Below are positions 1-10,006 of a stretch of DNA of 52,012 bases, piece after piece. The notes beneath the pieces are model-generated. The model searched no databases, had not been told where the DNA came from, and saw only the letters and a list, made by a program, of their open reading frames with translations. Position numbers and translations under genes: made by a program. The stretch comes from Candidatus Altimarinota bacterium. GTDB lineage: Bacteria > Patescibacteriota > Gracilibacteria > UBA4473. The stretch lies in NCBI GenBank assembly GCA_021734525.1, contig JAIPIW010000004.1:1-52012 (forward strand), given 5' to 3'. The first letter of the stretch is position 1. Each line of letters begins with the position of its first letter.

Positions 1-1
1 A

Positions 2-496
2 GAGCCAGAGGACATGTTTGAGGCCTTAAAGAGAATGATTGCTGCAGGAGAAACGTTCGACACAATCTATGGGTTATCTGTTTTTCACTATTTCGATGAT
101 GCTAGGTTTAAGGAGTTATTTGAATTAATGCATAGTTGCTTAAGACCAGGAGGATATGTAGCTTTTGCAGTGAAGGCACCTGGAACAACTTTTGATGGAG
201 TAGGAATACCTTTGATTACCAGAGAGGAAAATTATGAATCAAGTATTGGCGAACCAGGAACACATAGAATATATGAAAAATATGTTTTAAATCTAGATGG
301 TCAATACAGAAACTTTAGAGATGTGGGAGCTTTAACAAATCTTGTGGAAGGACTTGGTTTTGATGTAATTCATTCATCTCTTGATGGAGTAGAACAAGAT
401 TATGAGTTTTCTAATCAGGGTTCACAAAAATTTATTAAATTTGTCATACAAAAACCACAAGCTGTGGTTGAAAATATTGATAGTGAAAAAAAATAA
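2..496 (+). CDS. SAM-dependent methyltransferase, C-terminal part (5' truncated by window)
   Basis: The reading frame is open to the window edge, so the N-terminus, with the SAM-binding GxGxG loop, lies outside; the ATG at 14 is probably internal. What remains resembles the second half of a class I Rossmann methyltransferase: a strand and helix ending in FHYFD, then the LRPGG turn that usually precedes strand 5, then a closing domain with a GFDVI strand. The substrate cannot be told. The C-terminal tail is Lys/Glu-rich. The next gene is convergent, 24 nt away. Confidence 0.7.
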   Translation, partial: EPEDMFEALKRMIAAGETFDTIYGLSVFHYFDDARFKELFELMHSCLRPGGYVAFAVKAPGTTFDGVGIPLITREENYESSIGEPGTHRIYEKYVLNLDGQYRNFRDVGALTNLVEGLGFDVIHSSLDGVEQDYEFSNQGSQKFIKFVIQKPQAVVENIDSEKK

Positions 497-520
497 AAAT
501 TTATTGGAGAAATTTTTATG

Positions 521-1291
521 CTACTTTAAGTTTTTCCATTGGCTTTCGAAGATTGCCTTAAATAAGGAGGTAATTATTTCGCCTTGAAAAACAAAACCTA
601 CTGGGTTTTTTCTATCAAAAGTGATGACTGCTACCTTGTTTCCAAAAATACGTATTTCACCTTTTATCGGTAGATTATCAACGAATTTAATTTTTCGTTT
701 TTCTTTTTGATTCGCATGTCTTTTATTTATTGCGTTTTTAGGGACTATATCGTGTGAAGTGATACCTAGCCTCATTCTATCTTTTATGTATTCATAAAGA
801 TAATCACCTAAAACCTTTTTAATAACTGGTATATCTAGCCAACTGTAAATGTTCTTATCTGCTTTTGCAGCAGTTTCTAGCATGTCTTTGTAAATTTCTA
901 CAATTCCTTCTTTTCCTTCATAATACAATACTTCTGGTTTCCAAGAGATTCCTTCTATTGCAGATATAAATGAGTGAATATTTTTCTTAGCATTTTCATA
1001 GACATTCTGATTATTTTTTTTCTGTTCTTCTATCCATCTAAAAAAATATTTTTCTGAACAAATTTGAAAAAAATCTTCTTTTCCAGGAAGACAGCTTATG
1101 ATCTCACTGGAAGTAAGGTTCGAGAGACAGTATTGTACAGAACTAAAAGAAATAGTTGTTATTTGGCTTATTTCCCTAGCGGTAGCTTTTTTTTGTCTAA
1201 AAAGAAAACTTATAACCTTGATTTCGTTCTCTGAGAATCCTAATGATCTCAATGATTGTCTGGCTTGAAGGGAAGAGAGGTGGGCAACCAT
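521..1291 (-). CDS. TrmB-family-like winged-helix transcriptional regulator
   Basis: This 256-residue protein has an N-terminal winged helix-turn-helix (residues 8-70: LGFSENEIKVISFL, then AREISQITTIS) of the TrmB/SpoVE type. It is followed by a charged linker helix and a C-terminal domain (about 110-250) resembling the phospholipase-D-like effector domain of TrmB regulators (EGKEGIVEIYKDML; FGNKVAVITFD). TrmB proteins bind DNA as dimers and sense sugars or other ligands; the ligand here is unknown. No SD precedes the ATG. The start of the HD-protein gene lies upstream on the same strand with a 10-nt gap, so the two are probably co-transcribed. Confidence 0.7.
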   Translation of the reverse strand: MVAHLSSLQARQSLRSLGFSENEIKVISFLFRQKKATAREISQITTISFSSVQYCLSNLTSSEIISCLPGKEDFFQICSEKYFFRWIEEQKKNNQNVYENAKKNIHSFISAIEGISWKPEVLYYEGKEGIVEIYKDMLETAAKADKNIYSWLDIPVIKKVLGDYLYEYIKDRMRLGITSHDIVPKNAINKRHANQKEKRKIKFVDNLPIKGEIRIFGNKVAVITFDRKNPVGFVFQGEIITSLFKAIFESQWKNLK

Positions 1292-1301
1292 ATTTTATAT
1301 T

Positions 1302-1919
1302 TTAAGTGGTTATTTTTTGTTTAGCATATTCCTCAATAACAGATTCTAATTTATTCATCAAATTTAAATATATATTCTGATGATATAAAGAAACATGATG
1401 AAAATTTCGTGATAACATAGGCATGTACTTGTTTTGCAAGCGATGTAACCAATCTTTTCTTTTTTTAGGTTCTAGTCCTGATATCGTTTGCATGTTGTGA
1501 ATCATATCTGCCATTTTTAAGAAGAAAACAGCAGAGTCTAGATGAAGGGATTCTTCCATTCGTTCACAATATTCATTTTGTTTTTCATCCTTGTTTTTAA
1601 TGCGACCGTCTTTTGACATTGCTTGAACTAAAAAGAAAACATCACTACCGAATTTTTCACATATCTTATCTCCTAAATATTTTTCATCATGACCGTCTTC
1701 TAACACATCATGGAGTAGCGCTGCACAAATCATATTCTCATCTCCACCAATTTCTAGAATGATTTGGGCAACTTCAAGAGGATGGAAGATATACATTTCT
1801 CCAGATTTTCTTTTGACTTCCTTATGAACTTCATAAGCTAACTCATAAGCTTTTTTTATTCGCTCTAAATCAAAATCAGCTTTCTTTTTAATATTTTTTT
1901 CAAGGTTTCTAAAAGGCAT
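1302..1919 (-). CDS. Stand-alone HD-domain hydrolase (SpoT/Mesh1-like alarmone hydrolase)
   Basis: This 205-residue protein matches the N-terminal hydrolase domain of RelA/SpoT enzymes. The metal and active-site motifs are present in order: H in HPLEVAQI, HD and ED in HDVLED, and D and N in KMADMIHN. No (p)ppGpp synthetase or TGS/ACT domain follows, so the length fits a small alarmone hydrolase that would degrade (p)ppGpp. No synthetase is seen in this window. It is possibly co-transcribed with the TrmB-like regulator downstream. Another nucleotide substrate for the HD domain remains possible. Confidence 0.75.
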   Translation of the reverse strand: MPFRNLEKNIKKKADFDLERIKKAYELAYEVHKEVKRKSGEMYIFHPLEVAQIILEIGGDENMICAALLHDVLEDGHDEKYLGDKICEKFGSDVFFLVQAMSKDGRIKNKDEKQNEYCERMEESLHLDSAVFFLKMADMIHNMQTISGLEPKKRKDWLHRLQNKYMPMLSRNFHHVSLYHQNIYLNLMNKLESVIEEYAKQKITT

Positions 1920-2016
1920 ATTTTGACTATTATTTGAAATTATTTCTCTCCATTTGTAAAAAACAAAACAGAGTAAGTTAAACTCTATCAGGATTTATAT
2001 TTTGGGCAAATTTTTA

Positions 2017-2745
2017 TCAAATTTCCCAATTAATAGGATTTTTTTCTAGTTTTTTGAGAATCTCATTTGTCTGGGAAAAATGCTTACAACCAAAAAATCC
2101 ACTGTGAACAGAAAATGGAGAAGGATGCGGAGCGGTAAGGACAGAATGTTTATTGCGGTCAATGTTTTGCCCTTTGGTTTGGGCATGTCGTCCCCAGAGA
2201 AGGAAAACAACTCCTTCTTTCCTATCAGAAATTTCTTGAATTACGCGATCAGTGAATTCTTCCCATCCTTTACCAGCATGGGACATGGGATTAGATTTTT
2301 GAACAGTAAGGGTAGTGTTGAGCAGCAGAACTCCTTGGCGAGCCCAAGATTCTAAGTTGCCGTGACTAGGAATAGGAAGACCTAAGTCATCATGAATTTC
2401 CTTATAGATGTTTTGTAGGGAAGGAGGGATAGGGACTTGCTTGTTAACGGAAAAACAAAGTCCATGAGCTTGACCGGTACCGTGATAAGGATCCTGTCCC
2501 AGAATAACAACTTTGACGTTATCAAAAGGACAGAAATCAAAAGCACTAAAAATCTGACTGGGAGGAGGAAAGATTTTTTTCCCAGATTTTATTTCTTGCA
2601 CTAAAAACTCTTTTAGTTCTTGAAAATAAGGTTTCTGGAATTCATCCTGCAACACTTTTAACCAACTGGCTTCTATTTTAGGGGTAGCAGGTTTTTTTTC
2701 TATCTCCTGAGGGGAATCAAAAAGCGAACAAGATTGGGAATTCAT
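2017..2745 (-). CDS. ung: Uracil-DNA glycosylase, family 1
   Basis: Removes uracil from DNA as the first step of base-excision repair. Family 1 motifs are clear: GQDPYHG water-activating loop with catalytic Asp, LLLNTTLTV, and HPSPFS Leu-loop region ending in GFFGCKHF. The length (about 242 residues) is normal. The frame can start at a TTG at 2763, which has AAGG upstream at usable spacing, or at the ATG at 2745 used here. The extreme N-terminus reads NSQSCSLFDSP, resembling a sliding-clamp-binding peptide. dut, the enzyme limiting uracil incorporation, is also in this window. Confidence 0.93.
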   Translation of the reverse strand: MNSQSCSLFDSPQEIEKKPATPKIEASWLKVLQDEFQKPYFQELKEFLVQEIKSGKKIFPPPSQIFSAFDFCPFDNVKVVILGQDPYHGTGQAHGLCFSVNKQVPIPPSLQNIYKEIHDDLGLPIPSHGNLESWARQGVLLLNTTLTVQKSNPMSHAGKGWEEFTDRVIQEISDRKEGVVFLLWGRHAQTKGQNIDRNKHSVLTAPHPSPFSVHSGFFGCKHFSQTNEILKKLEKNPINWEI

Positions 2746-2784
2746 TCGTTTCGTATCTTCCAAAACTAAGACCTTTTGTCAAAA

Positions 2785-4386
2785 CTACTTTCCCGGACAC
2801 TGGTTACGTAATTTCTCACTGACTTGAGCGAAGTTATTATCAAAGAAGGTGGAGAATTCTTGAGCGAGTTTGTCTGCTCTGGATTCGTAAGCTTCTTGGT
2901 CAGACCAAGTGTTTTTAGGATCTAAGATACTGGATTCTACGTTTGGACAAGAAAGGGGAACCGAAACATGAAATCTATCATCCTCCCTATACTCCACCTT
3001 TTCTAAATCACCATTAAGACAAGCATCAATAATACTTCTAGTAACCATAATATCTATTCTTTTTCCCGTTCCGTACGGACCACCAGTCCAGCCAGTGTTA
3101 ACTAGGTAGGCGTTAGTATTATGTTGAACAATTTTTTTGTTCAATAATTCTGTATAATCTTCTGGATTTCGGGGCATAAATGGCGCACCAAAGAACCGAG
3201 AGAAAGCACTCTTTGGTTCGGTAATACCGGTTTCTGTTCCAGCTAGTTTGCTGGTGTAACCCATAAGGAACCAGAGCATAGCTTGATCAGAATTGAGTTT
3301 GCTTACTGGAGGAAGAACACCATTAGCATCTGCTGTTAGAAAAATAATACTGCAGGGGTGATCACTACAAGAAGAAGGTTTATAGTTTTTGAGAGCGGTT
3401 AGGGGATAGGAACAACGAGAATTAGCGGTGAGTCTTTCATCATCAACATCAAAATAACCATCGGGGTACATCATGGCGTTTTCGATAATCACGGTGTTAG
3501 GATTAAATTGTTCTTCGAAAGCAATACGGTAAATTTCTGGTTCTTTATCTTTCCGAAGATTAATTAGTTTGGCATAACAACCATTCTCGAAGTTAGCTAC
3601 ACCGTTATCTGACCAACCGTGTTCATCATCTCCTAGGAGTGGTCTTTTTTCGTCAGCAGAAAGAGTTGTTTTTCCCGTTCCAGAAAGTCCTAGAATTACG
3701 GCACTTTTACCATCCACTCCCTCGTTAGCAGAACAATGTAAGGGTAGAATACCTTTTTCTGGGGTGAGATAATTCATAACGGTAAACATTAGTTTTTTGA
3801 CACTACCGCAGTAGTTAGATCCATAAACCAAACCTAGCTTGCGGTCTAAATCAATACTAATAGTCATTTCTGAATCATAACTTTTACTTTTAATTTTATC
3901 CTGTGGAAGAACTAAAAGAGTAAAACCATTTTCTGCCAAAATACTACTATTTATTCCTTCTGGGACAGGACGAAACATATTATCTGCAAACAGAGTTGTC
4001 AGAGCATTATCGGTTACAAGTTTCACCGGTAAGGCGTAGCTTGGATCGGCACCAATAACTCTATCTGAAACATAAAGATGTTCTTTCTTTCCTAAAACCT
4101 CTAAAGCACTATTCCAGAGCTCAGCAAAGACCTCTGGAGACATTGCTTTATTATTCGGAGCAGTCCAATCGATGTTTGCCTCACTTTCTCCACTGCGGAC
4201 AAGATAAGTATCTCCCGGACTTCTCCCAGTAGATTTTGGTTCGGTCCAAGTGACTAGGGCTTTGGTAGGAGAAAGAATAGCTCTTTTTTCTGAAACAACA
4301 TTTTTGGTTAAGTCAGAAGAAGGTAGATTAGACAAAATTCTCTCCTGGGATTGGTTGAGGAGTTTATTTAGTGATTCCAGTAACAT
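2785..4386 (-). CDS. pckA: Phosphoenolpyruvate carboxykinase (ATP)
   Basis: Converts oxaloacetate and ATP to PEP, CO2 and ADP (gluconeogenesis, or the reverse anaplerotic reaction). At 533 residues it has normal length for the ATP-dependent family. It contains the kinase-type P-loop GLSGTGKTTLSAD, the following GDDEHGW metal-binding segment, and the conserved FGAPFMPR and NTGWTGGPYGTGKR motifs near the C-terminus. No SD precedes the ATG. It is separated by 21 nt from ung downstream on the same strand. Confidence 0.95.
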   Translation of the reverse strand: MLLESLNKLLNQSQERILSNLPSSDLTKNVVSEKRAILSPTKALVTWTEPKSTGRSPGDTYLVRSGESEANIDWTAPNNKAMSPEVFAELWNSALEVLGKKEHLYVSDRVIGADPSYALPVKLVTDNALTTLFADNMFRPVPEGINSSILAENGFTLLVLPQDKIKSKSYDSEMTISIDLDRKLGLVYGSNYCGSVKKLMFTVMNYLTPEKGILPLHCSANEGVDGKSAVILGLSGTGKTTLSADEKRPLLGDDEHGWSDNGVANFENGCYAKLINLRKDKEPEIYRIAFEEQFNPNTVIIENAMMYPDGYFDVDDERLTANSRCSYPLTALKNYKPSSCSDHPCSIIFLTADANGVLPPVSKLNSDQAMLWFLMGYTSKLAGTETGITEPKSAFSRFFGAPFMPRNPEDYTELLNKKIVQHNTNAYLVNTGWTGGPYGTGKRIDIMVTRSIIDACLNGDLEKVEYREDDRFHVSVPLSCPNVESSILDPKNTWSDQEAYESRADKLAQEFSTFFDNNFAQVSEKLRNQCPGK

Positions 4387-4457
4387 TTTAAGGGAAACAG
4401 TTAAGAATTAATTTTCTTTATTATCCAAATTTTTAATGGGGTGTCCATTATTCAGTT

Positions 4458-5366
4458 TTATTCTCTACTGTCACTCCAATTCTTCCAGCTCACCAGTAAA
4501 GGAGCAGCGAGAAAAATAGAAGAGTAGGTTCCAATAGCAATACCTAACGTCAAAGCGAGAACAAAATAGAAAATAGAATCTGCCCCTAAAAATAACAATG
4601 CTAGGAGCGGAAGTAAGGTAGAAACAGAGGTATTGATAGATCTAAGTAAGGTTTGTTCGACAGATCTCTCTATAGAATCTTCAAAGGTCTCATTAGCTTT
4701 TTGGAGACGGATGTTTTCTCTGACACGGTCCAGAATAACGATAGTATCGTTAACCGAGAATCCGAGAGTAGCTAGTAAGGCGGTAATAAAAGCTAGATCT
4801 AGTTCTATTCCAGATACAGCACTAAGAGTAACAAAGACTCCTAGAATGATTACAACATCATGAAATAATGCTGCTACGGCCACACTTCCAAATCGCCAAG
4901 GATTAACAGCTTTAGGAATTTTACGAAACGCAAAAGCAACAAAAAGAATAATTCCAATTAAGGCTACTACTATGGCGTACACTGCTTTTTTCTTAAAACT
5001 CTCCCCAATAGTACTATCTACTTTACGGTAACTGACTTCTTCAAATTCTCCTACCTCTTCATACATTCGGTCGGAAATAGCTTGGAGATTTTCATCATCC
5101 ATGTCTTGGATGGTGATTAGAAAATTACCACTTTCGGTCATTTGTATTTGTGGTTCTTGAGTTAATTCTTCTACAGAACCTAGGAAAGTTTCCACCCGCT
5201 CTCGTTCCATAGGATTTTCATCAAAATCTACTTCCCAACGGGCTCCTCCAGTAAAATCTAGTCCTAACTTGAAGCCGAAGATTATGACGGCTATGACACT
5301 TAAGGAGACTAGAACTCCAGAGATAGAGAACCATAGTTTACGACGAGCGGTGATGTTTATATTCAT
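4458..5366 (-). CDS. secF: Protein translocase subunit SecF
   Basis: SecF forms the SecDF complex that uses the proton gradient to help pull exported proteins through SecYEG. The 302 residues contain an N-terminal TM segment, the GLDFTGG motif after TM1, a short periplasmic domain, and five further TM helices with the conserved TLGFSVNDTIVILDRVREN segment (residues about 200-220). It follows secD by 21 nt. An 18-bp palindrome overlaps the base just before the ATG, and there is no SD. Confidence 0.95.
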   Translation of the reverse strand: MNINITARRKLWFSISGVLVSLSVIAVIIFGFKLGLDFTGGARWEVDFDENPMERERVETFLGSVEELTQEPQIQMTESGNFLITIQDMDDENLQAISDRMYEEVGEFEEVSYRKVDSTIGESFKKKAVYAIVVALIGIILFVAFAFRKIPKAVNPWRFGSVAVAALFHDVVIILGVFVTLSAVSGIELDLAFITALLATLGFSVNDTIVILDRVRENIRLQKANETFEDSIERSVEQTLLRSINTSVSTLLPLLALLFLGADSIFYFVLALTLGIAIGTYSSIFLAAPLLVSWKNWSDSRE

Positions 5367-5382
5367 TATATTATAATATAAT
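5365..5382. repeat. Dispersed AT palindrome, copy 1 (secD-secF junction)
   Basis: Perfect 18-bp palindrome ATTATATTATAATATAAT. On the minus strand its last two bases are the first two of the secF ATG. Its centre holds TATAAT on both strands. One of eight intergenic copies. Confidence 0.8.
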
Positions 5383-5387
5383 ATTAA

Positions 5388-7526
5388 TTATTTTCTTTTA
5401 CGAATTTTGGCGCCTACTTTCTGATTACCAGCCAATTCTTCTTTCTTAATACCGTAGAGACTAAGGTTTTGGGCCCAGTCAAAAAGAAGAGAGAAGCGTA
5501 GCAAGTTGCGAGAAACAGTAATGGCGGTGAACATGGAAAGCAGAGTTCCCACGATTAGGGTAATAGCAAATCCTTTGATAATAGAGCTACCAAAAGAAAA
5601 GAGGATAATACAAGTGAGTAGAGTAGTGAGATTGGAATCTCGGATAGCTGTCCAAGCTCTTTCAAAACCAAGATCTATAGCTTGAGGTAGAGATCTTCCT
5701 CGCTTAATTTCTTCTTTGAATCTTTCAAAAATTAAGATATTACCGTCAACCGCTAGTCCAATAGAAAGCACAATTCCAGCAATTCCAGCGAGAGTCAAAA
5801 CAATTGGTCCACCAAAACTTGGTGGCCAAATTTTTAAGATGGTAATAAATAATCCAGCATAAAGTGCTAAAGAAAAAGCAGCAATTACTCCAGCAAACCG
5901 GTAGATAATAATCATGAAGAGCATGGTTGTTAAGAATCCATAGATTCCAGCCTTCAGACTCTTTGCTAATTGGTCATGTCCTAGTTCCGGTGTAATCGTT
6001 GTTTGTCCACTGAGGATTACTGGAGCATCTATAGCTCCTAAGTTTAGTCCATCTGCTAACTCTTTAGCAGAATCAAAAGTGAAGTTTCCGGTAATAATAG
6101 AAGTTCGACCAACAATTTTTTCTCTGACGGTAGGAGTTGTAATCCACTGTCCACCAACTTTTATCCCGAGACGACAAGGGCCACCATTACAAGTTTTGGC
6201 AGCGACTCTTCCAGTGAGTTCGGCAAACATATCTCCTCCTTCTTTATCGAAAAGAAGATTAACTACTGGTTGACCAATCTCATCATAACCAACCATAGCG
6301 TTTTCTAATTGTCGTCCACCAAGTTCTGTTTCTATCCAAGGTAGTTCATTCTTATCCCAAGCGAGCATTTCCCAGAAGACTTTTTCTTCGTAGACAGTTT
6401 CTTCTGATTCGGGAGTTAGTTTGAGAACTTCAATAACATGAAATCCAAAAGGACTTTCTACTACTTCTGGCAGTAGTCCTGGTTCTTCGGCACCAAAAAC
6501 TGCATCTGAAAACTCCTGGACCATTCGTCCTGGTTCAAAATCTCCTAGGTCTCCGCCAGTTTCTTGGGCAGCACTCTCGGTAGAATGTTCTTTAGCTAGT
6601 TCAGCAAAATTATCAGTACCTTCTTCTTTCAGTTGATTAAGTAAGGCGGTGGCTTTTTCTTTTGCTTCCTCTTTATTCTTATATTTCACATCTTCTCCGG
6701 CTCGACGTGCTCCTGGATAGGCAAAAAGAATATGACGAGCATTAGCGCTAGGAGGAATGTATTTTTCTCGAGCTTCTTCCTTTTTATCAGTTACACGGAC
6801 AATACCAATAACTTCTTTAGCGAAAGATTTAACAATAAGATTACCGTCTTCGACGGTATATTCTGGTTCCGTTTGGGTTTCGATAATTTCATTCAGGAAA
6901 GTGTTTTTACCTGCTAGAAATAACTTGTCTGCTAAAACTGGATCATTAATCTCGTCCTTAAACCGTCCGTCTGTTTCTACAAAGAAAATACCAGGATCTA
7001 AAGTTAATTCGTTTATTTTATTCTTCCAGTTCCAAGGAGTTACGGTTGTTAAGTGAGAAGCAATTTTCACTCTTTCGCCGGCCTCTTTAGTAGGATCTTC
7101 TTCAAAGAATTCTAGACGATTATCTCTTTCCGCGTCTCGTTTAGCTTTATCGACACTGGCACTTGGTGGCATTTGGATAATAATGTGTTCTTCGTCTTTA
7201 ACTTGAGAACGTTTTACAATTATTTCTCCCACTCCCGCCGGATTTACCCGAGCTTCAAGAGCGTCTCGAACAGATTCGGAAATAGAACTAAGACTAACAT
7301 CATTAGTAGGATCATCGTCACTGTTTTGGGCAATAGCATCTGATAGATCTATCCGGTAATCTAGTTCAGATCCTCCTGCTAAATCTAACCCGAGAGTTAT
7401 TTTGAGATTAGAAAGTTTATTACTCAGAGCATTGTTACCCAACCAAGAAGAGGGGACAGCAACAAGAAAAGAGAAGATCGCTAGGGCGATGATAAAGATG
7501 AAACGATTAATGATTTGTTTTTTCAT
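5388..7526 (-). CDS. secD: Protein translocase subunit SecD with an inserted parvulin-type PPIase domain
   Basis: SecD half of the SecDF export motor. At 712 residues it is about 100 longer than E. coli SecD. It starts with TM1 and LGLDLAGGSELDY, continues with the periplasmic P1 region, and ends with five TM helices containing SIGLAVDGNILIFERFKEE. The extra length is a well-preserved parvulin/PpiC rotamase domain at about residues 262-370: ARHILFAYPGA, a helical EEAKEKATALLNQL, FAELAKEHSTES, GGDLGDFEPGRMV and SPFGFHVIEVL. It would sit outside the membrane within P1, where it could act on emerging exported chains. secF follows in the same operon. Confidence 0.95.
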   Translation of the reverse strand: MKKQIINRFIFIIALAIFSFLVAVPSSWLGNNALSNKLSNLKITLGLDLAGGSELDYRIDLSDAIAQNSDDDPTNDVSLSSISESVRDALEARVNPAGVGEIIVKRSQVKDEEHIIIQMPPSASVDKAKRDAERDNRLEFFEEDPTKEAGERVKIASHLTTVTPWNWKNKINELTLDPGIFFVETDGRFKDEINDPVLADKLFLAGKNTFLNEIIETQTEPEYTVEDGNLIVKSFAKEVIGIVRVTDKKEEAREKYIPPSANARHILFAYPGARRAGEDVKYKNKEEAKEKATALLNQLKEEGTDNFAELAKEHSTESAAQETGGDLGDFEPGRMVQEFSDAVFGAEEPGLLPEVVESPFGFHVIEVLKLTPESEETVYEEKVFWEMLAWDKNELPWIETELGGRQLENAMVGYDEIGQPVVNLLFDKEGGDMFAELTGRVAAKTCNGGPCRLGIKVGGQWITTPTVREKIVGRTSIITGNFTFDSAKELADGLNLGAIDAPVILSGQTTITPELGHDQLAKSLKAGIYGFLTTMLFMIIIYRFAGVIAAFSLALYAGLFITILKIWPPSFGGPIVLTLAGIAGIVLSIGLAVDGNILIFERFKEEIKRGRSLPQAIDLGFERAWTAIRDSNLTTLLTCIILFSFGSSIIKGFAITLIVGTLLSMFTAITVSRNLLRFSLLFDWAQNLSLYGIKKEELAGNQKVGAKIRKRK

Positions 7527-7589
7527 TACTTGTAAATTTACAAATTCTGCGAGATTCTAAATGAAGAGCAGAAATTGTCAAAATTGTAA

Positions 7590-9632
<2,043 letters not shown>

Positions 9633-9671
9633 TTAATTATGGTACAATTACTTGATTTATCCAATACTTTC

Positions 9672-9851
9672 ATGTGGTTTTCTAGTCGTAATCAGAAAAA
9701 GAAAAAGTCTCGTAGAAGTGCTTTTGGGGGACAAGTGAAAACAAAAGAAGAAGTACAGGCTCTTAATGAGCGGATAAAACTTGCCGAACAAGCCGAACTT
9801 GAGAAGTTTGAAAAAGAGTTCGAAAACAAGGCTAAAGACTTGTGGAAATAG
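9672..9851 (+). CDS. Small basic protein, unknown function
   Basis: This 59-residue protein has a Lys/Arg-rich start (NQKKKKSRRSAFGG) and an amphipathic Glu/Lys helix at the end. It matches no family I recognise; nucleic-acid or ribosome binding is only a guess from charge. An upstream in-frame ATG at 9639 overlaps a likely extended -10 element (TGGTACAAT, 9636-9644), so the ATG at 9672 is the more likely start. The gene is divergent from ligA. Confidence 0.55.
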   Translation: MWFSSRNQKKKKSRRSAFGGQVKTKEEVQALNERIKLAEQAELEKFEKEFENKAKDLWK

Positions 9852-9868
9852 GTTTTTCGTGATATAAT
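9840..9868 (+). promoter_or_regulatory. Sigma70-type promoter for the 9886 gene cluster
   Basis: TTGTGG (9840-9845), 17-nt spacer, perfect TATAAT (9863-9868). It lies across the end of the preceding small gene. The predicted start site is about 10 nt upstream of the ATG at 9886. Confidence 0.55.
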
Positions 9869-9885
9869 ACCCAGAATTATTTAAC

Positions 9886-10005
9886 ATGAATACTAGTGTT
9901 GTCGCCATCGCTCCACAGGAGAAACTAAGAATGCTATCTAAACTGCAAGTTCGTTTGCAGGAGTTAATTGATCAGCGAAAGAATTCCTTAAAATCTAAAA
10001 AATAA
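9886..10005 (+). CDS. 39-residue microprotein upstream of the large charged protein
   Basis: The short open frame runs from ATG to TAA (MNTSVVAIAPQEKLRML to a Lys-rich tail). It lies between a good promoter and the ATG of the 732-residue gene, only 1 nt away, so the two would be translated in tandem. It predicts one amphipathic helix (LRMLSKLQVRLQELIDQRK). It could be a real small protein or a translation-coupling leader; no family is recognised. Confidence 0.45.
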   Translation: MNTSVVAIAPQEKLRMLSKLQVRLQELIDQRKNSLKSKK

Positions 10006-10006
10006 A

